DNA from: Rotaria sordida
Taxonomy: Eukaryota > Rotifera > Eurotatoria > Philodinida > Philodinidae
Direction of reading: 5' to 3'
DNA: 64,000 bases
Assembly: GCA_905250125.1 (NCBI GenBank)
Contig: CAJNOL010000408.1
Coordinates: 62,001-126,000 of the forward strand
The stretch's first letter is position 1. Every line of letters begins with the position of its first letter. The position numbers were made by a program, and so were the translations under genes. Shown piece after piece: positions 25,401-36,850 of this stretch. The notes beneath the pieces were generated by a model. It was not told the DNA's origin. It did no database searches and saw only the letters and a program-made list of their open reading frames with translations.

Positions 25401-27164
25401 TTAATTCACGAATAGCATGCAATGCCTTGACAATAAAAAAAAACAAGTCTATAACAAAACAGAATAAAATCTTTTTATTCTACTAACATCAACATTTAAC
25501 GGTATTTGAGAACTATTTGGTGACCGTCCACTACGACGTTTTACACGTGAATGTAATAAATCTTCTTCATCAGCTGTTGAATCATCATCTCTATCACTTT
25601 ATTAGAAAAAAAAAAAGAAATTCAATAAAATAATATTATATATTTTATATAAACTTTACCTTGTTTCTCCTGGATCACTAAAGTCATCCAAAACTTGATG
25701 ACTTGATGTTTTTAATCCTCTAAATAAATAAACAACAATGAATTTTAAAGAAGAAAATACGAAATATGAATCGTCCTACTTCATTGGACTTTCACCTCCG
25801 GAATGGCATGATTTTGACCAAAGTGAATCATCACGATATTTCGATGGTGATACAAGTGGATCTTGATTATCATTAATCTATTAAACAAATAAACAAACAA
25901 ACAATTACAATTATTTTCTTTTTAAATTTTACTTGTTCATCATCATCATGTGTTTTAATTGGCATAAAAACTATATCACCATTTTCATTATCATCTTCAT
26001 CATTTGGTACTGATATACAAAAAAAGGTTGAAGAATAAAATAATATATAAAAAACAACCAAGAAACTAATGGCATACATGCTTCAAATTGAAGTGAATAA
26101 TTGGTTGTATGTGAGAGACTTTCAGCTACCTCTTTATCATCTTGATCAAATGGTGATTGTGAAATATCTAAATATTTATTTGATGTATTCAAATTCATTG
26201 TAAAGCCATTTTTTAATTAATAAATTTAATTATTAATTAAAATCAATAGAAAATTTTTATATGCATTCAAAAGATATGCCAAGAAATTTTTCTATATCTT
26301 CAACGGCAAGATTTCATTACATATAGATATTTAGCAATCATCGATCATAAATACTCCAGGTAAAAAGAAAAAGAACAAAAAACTTTGTTTTTTCTTTCTC
26401 TTGTGTTTAGTATGTGTGCAAAATGCATGCAGCAGTCTCGTTCGCATGCTGCAATTAATGTTATACTTTCAACAAAAAACACCGCGTTATTCTTCTTTTT
26501 TTTTCTTATTCACTATATTCTCTTACGAGTATGTATAATTTAAAATGATGCTTTAGTGTTTTTTGCTTGGAGTTAATAGATTAGTGATTGTCACTAAGAT
26601 AGATACAGTAATACACCTACTGTTAATAAGTAACGATGAAGAATCATTTTCTGTGTTGCCTTTTGTTTGAAATAAGTCATTCATGCGATTACAAGGACTT
26701 GTAGTTACAGCTACAGTTGATTGTTGTTGTTGTTGTTGTTGTTGTTGCTGTGAAGGTGAGATATGTGTGCAATGCTCTTGTTGTTGAGTATTTATTGCAT
26801 CAAATGCTGTTGTATTACCAAGTAAGAGGCCATGTAGAGGATCAATTTTTGGTAATGTATTGTTTACACTTGATGATGGTGAAATTGTATGAGTAGTATT
26901 ATTGATGTTAGCTGTCAGACTATCATGACCAGCAAGTAAAGAACGTGTTGTATCACCATTTGGTAAACTTGTTATATTAGTTAATGAACTATTTGGAGTA
27001 ATCAGATCATCTATATTATATCTAAAATAGATTAAGATCATATTAAATTAAATAAATACATGCAAAAAAGATCTCACGGTGGAAGTGCCATAAGTTCACT
27101 GGCAATTGGCAGTATATGATTAGTGGTAGTAGTGGTATTATTTGAAGGTAATGGTAAGTCACCA
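21737..27164 (-). CDS. EDC4: EDC4-like mRNA-decapping scaffold (5' end/WD40 not found)
   Basis: Fourteen phase-consistent exons: 27164-27078, 27021-26621, 26167-26078, 26009-25933, 25877-25780, 25719-25660, 25596-25488, 25425-25236, 24518-24369, 24312-24188, 24120-23955, 23900-23711, 22515-22036, 21971-21737 (about 818 residues visible). The Ser/Thr/Asn- and Gln-rich linker (MALPPYNIDDLITPNSS) is followed by acidic segments and then a coiled-coil region. The conserved C-terminal domain follows: SGQLNQAFEYVLSASDLNLV, PCPLQIPVILSLIQQLAADL, and SYLYEALICLDLSHP. EDC4 (Hedls/Ge-1) bridges DCP2 and DCP1 in P-bodies. Family members start with a WD40 propeller, and none is encoded between 27165 and 32096. 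Poly-Gln tracts are coded by pure CAA runs at about 22365-22403 and CAA/CAG at 26718-26750. The product continues upstream (2 bases of an incomplete codon at 27164), or the gene is truncated. Confidence 0.88.
22541..23690 (+). repeat. Repeat family B, long copy, filling an EDC4 intron
   Basis: The left part (AATCTTCCAGAAATC, AAGTAGTTCATATATT, TTATTGATATACAG near 22660-22730) matches copies at 41262-41420 and 60297-60600. The right end (TTCTACCTCTATACTTCAA ... CGTGTTTCACAAAAAAAAA, 23625-23680) matches only the end of the 60297-60600 copy. The ~800 bp between those blocks is absent from the short copy. The 3' end is A-rich, as in retroposed SINE-like elements, but no tRNA-like head or coding region was recognised. 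It makes up almost all of the 1,195-bp intron 22516-23710, while the neighbouring introns are mostly 50-70 bp. Confidence 0.65.
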
Positions 27165-27440
27165 CTAAATAAATGTGACATGTAGAATTCGAAGCAAAAA
27201 TCTAAAACGGATTCCCAATCGAATGTTTAACTAATTGAATTTTTCCAAATCCTTGTAACATCAAGTTTTTAATTATAATCACTGCCATTAATCAAAGGCA
27301 ATTATTTTGTATTCAACTATCTATTTAGAATAACGAAGAAGTATCGTATTCATTTTAGACATATTCGATTTTGAATGTCAGGTGATGGAAAAAAGTTTAA
27401 CAACAACGTATTTTTCATTGTTTTTTTTTTGTATAAATAA

Positions 27441-27874
27441 TTTCATCGATGAACTATGAGTGGCAAAGTTTCTAAAAAAATTGAATACGAGAGTTTTCAA
27501 GTCCCAGAAGACTTTGTCGGAGCTATTTTTTAACAATACTATTTTAAAGAGCACAAAATTTTGAACAAAGTGAGGTATCGCTGCATATTTTATGACTTTC
27601 CCTTAAAAAGTTAAAAGTATTAAAAAAATTGAAAAAAGGCGGTTTTTTTTTATAGTTGATTTTTTGATAAATTCCGTTCTTTTTTGGTTTTTGTGATGTT
27701 TTAACATTTTAAGAAAAGTTCGTAGAATACGCGACAACTCCTCATTTTATTCAGAATTTTGTGGTCTTTAAAATAGTATTATTAAAAAATAGCTCTGACA
27801 AAGTCTTCTGATACCTAAATACTACCGTGTCCATTTTTTCAGAAACTTTGCCATCCATAGTTCATCTATGAAAT
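27441..27874. repeat. Fold-back MITE
   Basis: A hairpin of ~170-bp arms. ATAGATGAACTATGGATGG (right arm, reverse strand) pairs with ATCGATGAACTATGAGTGG at 27444-27462. The arms share GAAGACTTTGTC, GAGCTATTTTTTAA and ATACTATTTTAAAGA. The centre is AT-rich with no coding. It lies just upstream of the first visible EDC4 exon. Confidence 0.8.
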
Positions 27875-28446
27875 CTTGATGTAGAATGCATTAGATACAA
27901 AACTCTATTAGCAATTAAAATCATTATCTGAATTTGTGATAATTGTTTAACATCATAGAAAAAAAAATACGATGTTATTAAATTTTTTCGACCATCTTTT
28001 ATTTCAGATATGTTTTCAAGAAAGTTTATTAAATATTCTGTTATTTTGAATTTCAATAATAATAATAATGCTTTCTTTTTTTTTTATACCTTTGACAAGA
28101 TTTTCTGCTAAAGCATAATTCTATTGTTTTTCAAATGATAAGATATTCGTTATAAATTCTGGATAAAAATTATTGTTAAAAGCAACGATAATAAGATTGA
28201 AACTATTAAAGGACTTGTTTTAGTAACAAGTAAAACTTGATGAAAAAAAATCTAGAAAATAAATAAAATTGTAATAAAATCTATTTTTCACACAACAAAC
28301 AAGTAAAATTCTTTTTCTAGAAATATATTTTCTATAGTTAAGCTTTATAAATATTATAACATTTAAAACTATGCGTTCATATTAATATCGAATAGTGAAA
28401 GATTTTTGATACCAAATTGAACAACAATTTATCATTTCATACAGTA

Positions 28447-29270
28447 GTCTTAAGAAGCCTCGCTACCAGGTAAAAAATACATAAACTTTAATTCTTTTGC
28501 TTGATATTTTGACTAGAAACAAAGCTCGGTAAACTCTGATCGCAAGCAATAACCCAAGATCGATAGGTCTTAATGTAAAGAATTTACGATGAAAACAATG
28601 GTTTTTTTCTCTAGGATCCAAAAAAAAAAGAGTTTTTTGACACTTGTGATTTTTCACTATTTCAATGTGTTAACATCTACTTTATTATTAACAAAGAAAA
28701 ATTCGCTTGTTTTTATTTTGTCACAAATAGGATACTTCAATCCGCTGTAATCTTGAGGCGTGGGTGAAATCTCCATTGTCTTGAATGGACTCAACATAGA
28801 TCTCTTCTTCATTGGTGGTCGCGATCGTAAAATTTTCGGAAAAAACTTGATTTGAGTAGGACACTCATTGGGAAAAAGTTCAAGGCTAGTGATTAAAATT
28901 AGTCGAAGAGATCGATTACTTTTTCGACGATTCTCATAACTCTCATGTGAAGATTTTACCCAAAGATGACTTCATCAATCAGACAAATTAAAACCGTTTG
29001 GTATAGAGTTTTTATTGGTGATAGAGACAGCGTTGGGTTATTGAATGAGAAGTCTAACGTCATGAGATTTATTTTTCTGTGTTGACATATCCTCGTCTGC
29101 AGAAAAAAATCTATGTTGACCTTCTAGCTTCTCCACATTAAGACCAATCAATCCTGATTAGTTCTTGCAATCAGAGTTCAACATGCTCTATCCGTGATCG
29201 AACTATGAGACAAAAGGATTAAAGTATAGATAATATTTATCTGGTGGCAAGAGTTTTCGCTACTACTATA
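28447..29270. mobile_element. Long-TIR DNA element, non-autonomous
   Basis: TIRs of at least 130 bp. AACTCTGATCGCAAG at 28529-28543 and GGTCTTAATGTAAAG at 28566-28580 return reversed at about 29120-29180, and ACTTTAATTCTTTTG returns near 29220. The ends read TA-CAGTAGT on the left and TAGTAGTAGCG on the right (reversed), consistent with a TA target site of Tc1/mariner type. A minus-strand frame open for ~90 codons within 28670-28960 has no recognised domain. Confidence 0.65.
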
Positions 29271-29991
29271 AATAATCATGAAAATGTTCTTTTTTTGCTA
29301 TGCATGAAAAGTAATCTAATCTATTGATGTCATTAAAACTAGTGTCTCATATTGGATGCATATATTTGCACAGTTATCAATATTAATTTTAAAAAAAACA
29401 CATGTTTCATTTTCATTTATTCGGTCTTCGAAAATATTTTACAAATAAATTTAAATTCGGATATGATTTATGACATTACGATCTTGATTAATAGATACAA
29501 AAAGAAAGACAAAACGGATATCCTCAGGAATGTAAATATGTATAATGATAAATATTATTCAAAACTGGTGAATTATCCATTAACGGGAAATTCAGTTGTT
29601 TACACACAATATTATTACCATTTTAGTAGAAAAAGACAAAATTATTTTTCTTCTGTTTTGAAATATTCGAAAAGAAAAATATTTATTGAACAAGTTTTAT
29701 TTGTTATATAAAAGCAAGGTCTATTTTAATAGACAGAACTCATAGCATTGTGAATACCCCTTCTGCTTCTAAAAATTTTGTGTTTTTTCTTTTCGAGCAA
29801 TGAAATAGAAAAGAAATTTTTGTCTAGAGATCTGCAGTGGGTACTAAAATTATTCAACAAGGCTTATTTTTCTGCTGCTATAAACGTTAGAAAGAATTTA
29901 AATAATAATAATTCCCATAGGGAAAATGATTTTCAACAAGAATATAAGGAAATGAAAATTACTATTTCAGGAAAAAAAAAACCCTCGAATG

Positions 29992-30182
29992 CGTAAATAT
30001 GATTCATTCTACTTTGGTCGAAAGGCAAAAATGTCAAAAGATATAAAAGGTTGTAAATGATAGTGTATGGAAGGAGAAATACCTTTACCCTTAACCTCAC
30101 TCTTACATCCATATTCTGATCCCTCGTTTCTTTTTTGACATTTTTATCTTTCGATCAAGGTAGAATTTACCGTAAATATAAT
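29992..30182. repeat. Short fold-back element
   Basis: Arms of ~50 bp. GTCGAAAGGCAAAAATGTCA at 30019-30038 pairs with the reverse of TGACATTTTTATCTTTCGAT at 30136-30155, and the outer ATTCTAC words also match. The loop is ~90 bp. It directly abuts the next fold-back element. Confidence 0.65.
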
Positions 30183-30185
30183 TTT

Positions 30186-30453
30186 GTTTAGACTACATAG
30201 AATGATAGAACAAATAATTCTCTACAAAATGAGATGGCTTCAAATTCTTCACTACATTTTTTAGCTGAAATACAGCAATTTGATTGGAAGTCAAAAAGTG
30301 ATTTTTTTTTATAGAAAAAAAAGTAGTAAAAAAAATTGACTCCGAGGGCTTTCATAAGGCTACTGTATCTCAGCCAAAAAACGTCGAAGATAACTTGAAG
30401 ACGTCTTATTTTGTTCGCAATCATTTACTCTATCATTCTATGTAGTCTAAACC
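30186..30453. repeat. Fold-back MITE with ~110-bp arms
   Basis: GTTTAGACTACATAGAATGA at 30186-30205 returns reversed at the right end (30434-30453). The arms match on through ATTCTCTACAAAATGAGATG versus its imperfect reverse and on to a shared GCTGAGATACAG-like block. A T/A-rich centre with no coding. The whole element is 268 bp and lies 3 bp from its left neighbour. Confidence 0.8.
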
Positions 30454-32096
30454 AAATTATCTTTACTTGTTTTAGGGACTGAAACATTAGGATTTTGATT
30501 TTCTAAAGTTCCTATCGTTGGGAATCTGATGATAGTTTTTATTTCCTTGTATGCCTTTTGGAAAGAATTTTCTCTACTCCAGTCACTGTTTGGATTCTTT
30601 CTAGTGCTCACGGCAGAAGAAAAAAAATGAAAATAAGCCTAGTTGAATAATTTTGGTACTCATTGTATATGAAAGAAGATGTTACAACAACTTTCTTTCG
30701 TTTTTCTAGAGGCTTAGGTACGCTCGTGAAATAAATAATAATCTACAATAACAGAAAAATTCTCTATTAATTAAGGCAACGTAGTAGAAATGAATCAGCT
30801 CGTTAAATTTTCTATCATAGAATTCAAAATAATAGATTGTTGACAAAATTCTATGTAGTCTTATTTTGTATCTAACATATTCAATATAGACTCGATAAAC
30901 AAGACTAACAGTTGCATTAAAAAATCTATTATGGATATGAGATTAGATTGATATTTTTCAGTTTTCTACATCTACATAATTTTTGTTTTGATTCCATTGT
31001 CACATATCACAAGAAAAATCGATATACAGTTTATTTCTCACAAGAAAAATCGATATACAGTTTATTTCTCACATGAAAAATGTCTTATAATAGAGAACGG
31101 CAGCAGAGGGAGTTCAACTCTCCTAACTCGAAATCCTGCCTTCACCACCGTTGTTATTGTAACTTTAACAATAAATTTAAACATTTAGTCTTGTATAAAT
31201 TATACAAAATGAATAATGTAAAGGTAAAAATGAAAGTGCTCAGTATTCTTGTCATAAGGTAAGAAATACAATATACCTAGTGAACGAAGTACTGAGACAA
31301 GTATTGGTATATTGTTTTGATGGAATGAAAAACGTTGTAAAAAAGATTGGTTTTGTTTTCGAGAGTTCCGATGGAATGAATTAATCTTCTTTGTCATTGT
31401 TTGTTTAACAATGATCTTTATTATTCCATGATAGAGATTGTCGTAGGTTTTTTTTGTTGAGTAGAATAAAACCATAGACAGAATAATATATGTAGCCATG
31501 GCAAGAAACCATTCGTAATTACACAAAGTTACAAACAGCGACAGAATAGAAAAGAAAGAGGAAAAAAGTGTCGGAAACAGACAACAACGACTTTGTTTTT
31601 CCTAGACATACAAAACATAAACTTTATTCTTCTGAATAGAACGTAAAAAAAATCTTATCATCTATCTCTGATAGAAAATATAACGATTATCGATTAATCT
31701 ACATACTTGACTGATACCATCCATCTTCACTCTATTAGTAAGACTGTTTAATTGTATTATTATTTCAAAAGTTTTAAAACACAGTGACTTACATATTTAT
31801 TTGGCTTTTTTTTTATAATGAAAATAATTGATTATTAAATATCATCTAAAACGATTACATATGTATAATTATCAACATTAACCTTTTTTCTCTTGAATTT
31901 TCTAGTTAATATATTCTAATATGCTTCAAACCGTAATGTCAATCAGATACAGGTGACTAATGAACACATAAAGAAAAAGAATAAATGAAACAACATTTTC
32001 ATTCTTTTTTTCTTTTTATCGATTATCGTTTCTATGCAAAATAAAACATTCAGACGTACAAGAATAGAATTCTATCATTATTTTAACGATTAAAGT
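30454..32096. repeat. Non-coding interval with short tandem duplication
   Basis: At 31008-31076 a ~31-bp unit (CACAAGAAAAATCGATATAC...) occurs twice in tandem with a partial third copy. Nothing else is supported. The interval separates the divergent EDC4 (-) and TMEM179-like (+) genes. Confidence 0.6.
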
Positions 32097-33077
32097 ATGG
32101 ATACAACTGTTATAAACGAAGAAGAACAACAACAATTAGTTCCTATACCTCCGTTATCACAAGAAAAAAATGTCACCGAAGATACTATTATTATTATATG
32201 TGAAACAAATAATAATAACAATAATATGGAAAAGCAAGCGTCACCAAACATTAAACAACAAAAATTTGTTTTACGTCTATATTCAAATTTTAAAAAAGAC
32301 TTAACATCATTACATCTTCCACATTTGTCTGATAGTACTTTACGTATTATATTTCTTATATTTATAGCATTAATTGGTTTAACTAGCTTTATAATCGCAC
32401 TAATTGTGGGCTCAAGTATAGTACAATTTAAACAGCAATGTCCACTTTATGCTTCATTTGAATTTCAAATATTTATAACAAGAGAAAGTAATTGGACAAC
32501 GAAAATAATACCATTATCAGAAAGATTTAGTTCGCAATCAACATGTGATTTTTGTACATTTTATAATGTTTTTACATTTATTTATTGCATTATGACAGGA
32601 TTCTTTTTTATATTATTTAATGGTGATCAACGAATAGTGGCAACAAATGATCAATGTTTGATCATTCCATGGTAACAGGAAAACTCTTTTCCATAATCTT
32701 ATTATTATTTTTTTCTTCTATTTCCTAGGTTTCCTATTTCTATTATACTCGGTCTTTTCTCCTTAATAAATGCATCTATATTAACGAATGGTTTTTTAAA
32801 ATTTTGTTCAACCATCACATCAAATGATAGTCGTATTACTTCATGTACTCAACTAAATCAATTAGTTTTTGAACAATATCCTAATGTTTCATCATTGTTT
32901 TCCTATATGCTCTTAGCTATAATAGCTTCATGGCTTCAATTAGCATTCTTTATCGGTATTATTACTATTCTTACGATTCGCCTTGGTTCATCATTCGATT
33001 GGAGTAATGATAATAACAGTAATGAAAAAAACAAAAAGTCGAATAATATTATGATGCAATCTATAGAACAAACATAA
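32097..33077 (+). CDS. TMEM179-like four-span membrane protein
   Basis: Exons 32097-32671 and 32729-33077 join in phase (TG|G encodes the Trp of IIPWFPIS) for about 307 residues. After a ~75-residue polar Gln/Asn-rich N-terminus there are four hydrophobic segments: IIFLIFIALIGLTSFIIALI, VFTFIYCIMTGFFFIL, ISIILGLFSLINASIL and MLLAIIASWLQLAFFIGIIT. The first extracellular loop holds CPLYASF and a second Cys pair (CDFC). The second has FCSTITSN...SCTQL. TMEM179 proteins share this order: CLLF, then WCDTITEKG, SCEELQ and WASWLAWLAITTL. The molecular function of the family is not known to me. The cytoplasmic tail is short and Asn/Lys-rich. Confidence 0.7.
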
Positions 33078-33414
33078 AAATAAAAATAAAACAGTAGAGT
33101 TGTGTTTTATAGATGAAAAAAAAAACATTTATTTCGATTATGTTATGCATATAAAAAAAAGATGTAGAAGACAAAGAAAAAGAAAAAACAACTGTTGTTA
33201 GACAAACGATCATTAAACAAAGAAATACACAAGTACACAACAATACCAGCCGGCAAGTTTGAAAGATAAGTAAAAAAGAAAAAAAAAAAAGAAAGCAAGA
33301 TTAATTCTGAATTATATGATTTTTTTTTTGTTTTGTTAAATTTGAGCTGAATGGCAAGAAAATTATTTTATAAACTTATTTTTCTTACTCCATTCACCGG
33401 TATTATAATGAAAT

Positions 33415-35770
33415 TTAATTTCGAGAAACGTCTTTTTCAAGTTTTTCGAATACTTTTCGAGCATTGCGGATATTCATTAATGTCACTTCCGATGCTAAAT
33501 AAAAACAAATGAAAGATTATTTTAGATGTTGATTCATATTCAATTAACATTCCTAGATAAAATTTTTCTTATCGTCTTTTCATACTATCTTATACTCATC
33601 TAATGTAAAGTAAATGTTAATTGAAAGAATGCCCTAAGAACTCTATATCAATAGGTCTTTCAATATTGTTTATCAATATAATAAATGAGTTGAATCGACA
33701 AAACATATGATAATCTAGTTATCTTTTAATGGGTTTTGCTATTTATGTACTATTTATTAACACATCTAAATTTGTATTATCAGTCCGATGCAATCTCAAT
33801 CTGACTCTTGATTGATAATGAATAGTGTTCACCAAAAATAAGTAACAAATTTCTTCAAGTTAGGAAATATTCTCTCAATCAACTCATTTGTTATATTCAG
33901 AGTTGGATGAGTACGAGTTCGTATTTGAAAAAAACCTCTATTTGTCCTGCTCTGGTTATATTAATTCATAATACTAAATCATGTCATCAAATCGATGCAA
34001 TATAGACTAAAAGGAGAAGGAAGAAATTGTTATTTGAAAATATTCTACTTTTTTTTATCTACGCTTAGTAAACAAAATGATTGCTCTTTACCTATGAGAT
34101 TGCCGATTTTATCTTTCTGTAAAAAATTAACTCCTACACTTTAAAGTGGATGTTAGCACATATTCTTCGATGAAGAGTATTATCTTGTCCATAGCTCAAA
34201 TCCATTATCCATCGTATACGTATAGTGAGATTAACATATGGAATCTACAAAAGAATTTTCTTAACTTAAACTAACTATCGATAGATAAATTATCTTGAAT
34301 TGAATATTGTCAAATTAGTGCAAGAGAACAATGTTTATATTAAAGAAAAAGATTTATCCTTTGAAGCTATATTTTGATAATTGAGAATGAATATTTCCTA
34401 TCGGAAATCTTCTTTTCCGATGAAAAGAAAGCTTTTAGCTCATAATTAAAATTCCTTTTAATATAATATCAGTGTTAGTGATTTCTAGAAAACTCTAAAA
34501 GTCAATTTTAATAATAATGAACATTTCTCTATGTAATTTAATACTACACTTACAGATAGATGGATCACTAATGACAACCATAACATAAGTGTTTGGTGTT
34601 AATAATTCAATAAAACAAGCAAATGTTGAATTTCGTACTTCCATTGATTGAAATGCTGCAGTTAATTTACTAACAAAAAAAAAGGACTTACGAAATTTTA
34701 ACATAAAATATTGTTTACCTGCATGATAATTTAAATTGTTTAATAATATCACTTATCTTTTCAAATCGTCGTGCATCTCTATGAGGCTTACGTGTACAAT
34801 GTGAAATAACCTACATAATTATCAAACAATTTTGTTTATTCAAATAAAATAATAACAAATTTTACTAAAAATGTTGCTTTTTCAAAAAGAAGAATTTCAT
34901 CAGCATCAATTATGTCTGCAAAATTAGTTAATGTTTTTTCTAATCCTTTTACATTTGGTACTAATTGATAAACAATTTGTGACCAAGCCTAAATAAAATG
35001 ATGTCTTATTTGATAATGCTTTTTGATTTTCTAAAATGATTTTACTTTATAAAGTGTTTCATCCCAAATCGATGTACGAAAACATGAACATTGTAATGGT
35101 TTAGACACATTAGTTAAAATACTTTGTCGTTCATTAAAAAGCTAATCAAAAGACAAAAACAAAAGGTCTTAAATAAACAATAGAAAATGTTAACATACAC
35201 TTTCTCGCATATCTTCAGGTACTAAATCCATTTTATGTATAAGACAAAAGATTTTTGCTTGACTTGAATGTTGTAAAATTGATTCAAGACATGATTGATA
35301 ATAATGTAAATCCTAAATAAACATTAAAAAATAAAATCAATGATTTTTTTTTCTATATAGCAAACTTTGTCCAATTCTTGACTTTGAACATCAAATACAT
35401 AAATAAGTACTTCAACATTTTTAAATATATTATCTTTTTGTGCAGCAAAATAACATTCCATAAATGCTTCTTGACCACCACAATCCCATAAATTTAATAT
35501 AAGATTACCCAGAAAACGAACATAGGATTGTTCAACATCCACTAGAGAAAATAATGAAAATTTTTTTAATAGATCAAAATTAAGTGAAGTTTTATATTTT
35601 TGTACTTGTAGCGCCAAGACGTCGAGTATCTTTTGCACTGTAATTAGCAAAAATAATCGAACGCATCGATGTTTTTCCTCCTCCACTTTTACCCATTAAT
35701 AGTACCTAATCACAAAATGATAAAGAACCTAGAAATACTTGTTGAAGAATTTTACCTTTTTTCGCATCAT
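33415..35770 (-). CDS. RRAGA: RagA/B small GTPase (TORC1 amino-acid sensing)
   Basis: Nine exons in phase: 35770-35756, 35705-35606, 35541-35366, 35312-35199, 35141-35046, 34988-34866, 34810-34719, 34669-34554, 33494-33415 (about 306 residues, the usual RagA length). P-loop [12 protein letters not shown], switch region [21 protein letters not shown]3 motif LWDCGGQE, G4 HKMD and the Rag-specific C-terminal roadblock region ([40 protein letters not shown], the last partly quoted) are all present. RagA/B pairs with RagC/D on lysosomes and recruits mTORC1 when amino acids are plentiful. The last intron (33495-34553) is 1,059 bp, while the others are short. The start ATGATGCG lies right after AAAAG. 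The gene is compact and shows no sign of decay. Confidence 0.95.
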
Positions 35771-36654
35771 CTTTTCTTAGTATTTTATGTAAATCTTAAA
35801 AAATAAATAGCCAGAAATCACACGTATATTCGCGGTTTTCGAGAAAAACGAAAAGACAAAATTTAAAATACTATATTGATGAACTCCAATAGTAACAAAG
35901 TTTGTCTGTTTATTTATTTATTTTTTTCTGCTATTGTGTTTTATATTGGCTACAGAAAAGATAATTGCAGATTGTCATTATAGATGGCGTCGTAGGTCGA
36001 TTTCGGACGCTAAGCATAAAAAAGAAAGAGGTAATCATTTAAGAATTAACATACTCTACGGTCTTTGTAACCACCTCTATTAATTATAATCAAAGATGTC
36101 AGTGAATCAAAAAGATTAATACAACCACTTAGTTTAACTATTTACTTAATATTCGGCTTTTTCTGTTTGTTGTAATGTAACAGCAGCGTCCATTCATTCG
36201 GTATAAGAGGAGCACAAATGATAGATTTTTATTTCTATTGACTACAGGATGCCTCACGAGTTTCCGAGAAAAGTTTATCCAAATATCTCTTATATAATTG
36301 AAGAGATTTAATCGATTTTTTTAAATAGAATGATAATATATTCTATTAAGTCTTATTTCATATATTCTCGGATAAATGTCTTTGCTTACAGATATTGGAA
36401 TAGAAATAGTTTAGTTATTGGTCAAATTTGAATCATCTATTGTTGTGAGACGAAATATTCAAGTCGAATTGGACATAAAGGGTGTGGGTGTAAGAAAGAA
36501 CTACACCCACACCCATACCCCACACTCTCTATCAAGGATTTTTCGTATCTCACGGACAACTACCTTATACACAGAGGCTCAACTCGAAAGCGAACTATTT
36601 TTTCCAAGGGCTACCTCATTAGATGAATGTACCTTTGAAGATTTTTTACGAAAG
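35771..36654. other. Intergenic interval with inverted TGTGGG-like pair
   Basis: No gene supported. At 36479-36525 the sequence GGGTGTGGGTGT is followed after ~16 bp by its reverse complement ACACCCACACCC, able to form a GC-rich hairpin in AT-rich DNA. Confidence 0.5.
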
Positions 36655-36850
36655 CATTTGTACGAAATCTTTTGGACATAATTTTGGAAAGATTTCGCAC
36701 GGAGCCTTTTCTACGAAAACGTTTTTGGCTTTTTCCTGTAAAGGTTTGATACTGAACCTTTTGTGCGAAATCTTTTAGACTTTTCCCGGTAAAGGTTTCG
36801 TACTGAACCTTGTGTACGAAACCTTCTTTTTGCGAAACCAAAGAAGGTTC
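36655..36850. repeat. ~51-57-bp minisatellite at the truncated 3' end of the LINE
   Basis: About four imperfect units built on TTTCGTACTGAACCTT and AAAGGTTT words. In the minus-strand frame they translate as repeats of about 17 residues, such as RFRTKGSVSNLYRKK. The RT frame runs straight into this array, so the LINE lost its downstream part here. Confidence 0.7.

Noticed and set aside
26168-26198. ATG at 26198 as the EDC4 start
   Set aside because: An internal acceptor (ATATTTAG) at 26168-26175 joins the upstream Gln-rich exon in exact phase, and the EDC4 linker continues upstream.
29352-29711. 119-codon plus-strand ORF
   Set aside because: Biased to Ile/Asn/Lys/Tyr/Phe as AT-rich random DNA gives; no motif and no intron structure; lies among repeat elements.
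31085-31145. tRNA-like segment
   Set aside because: It has a stem resembling a T-arm but no consistent acceptor stem, D-arm or anticodon arm.
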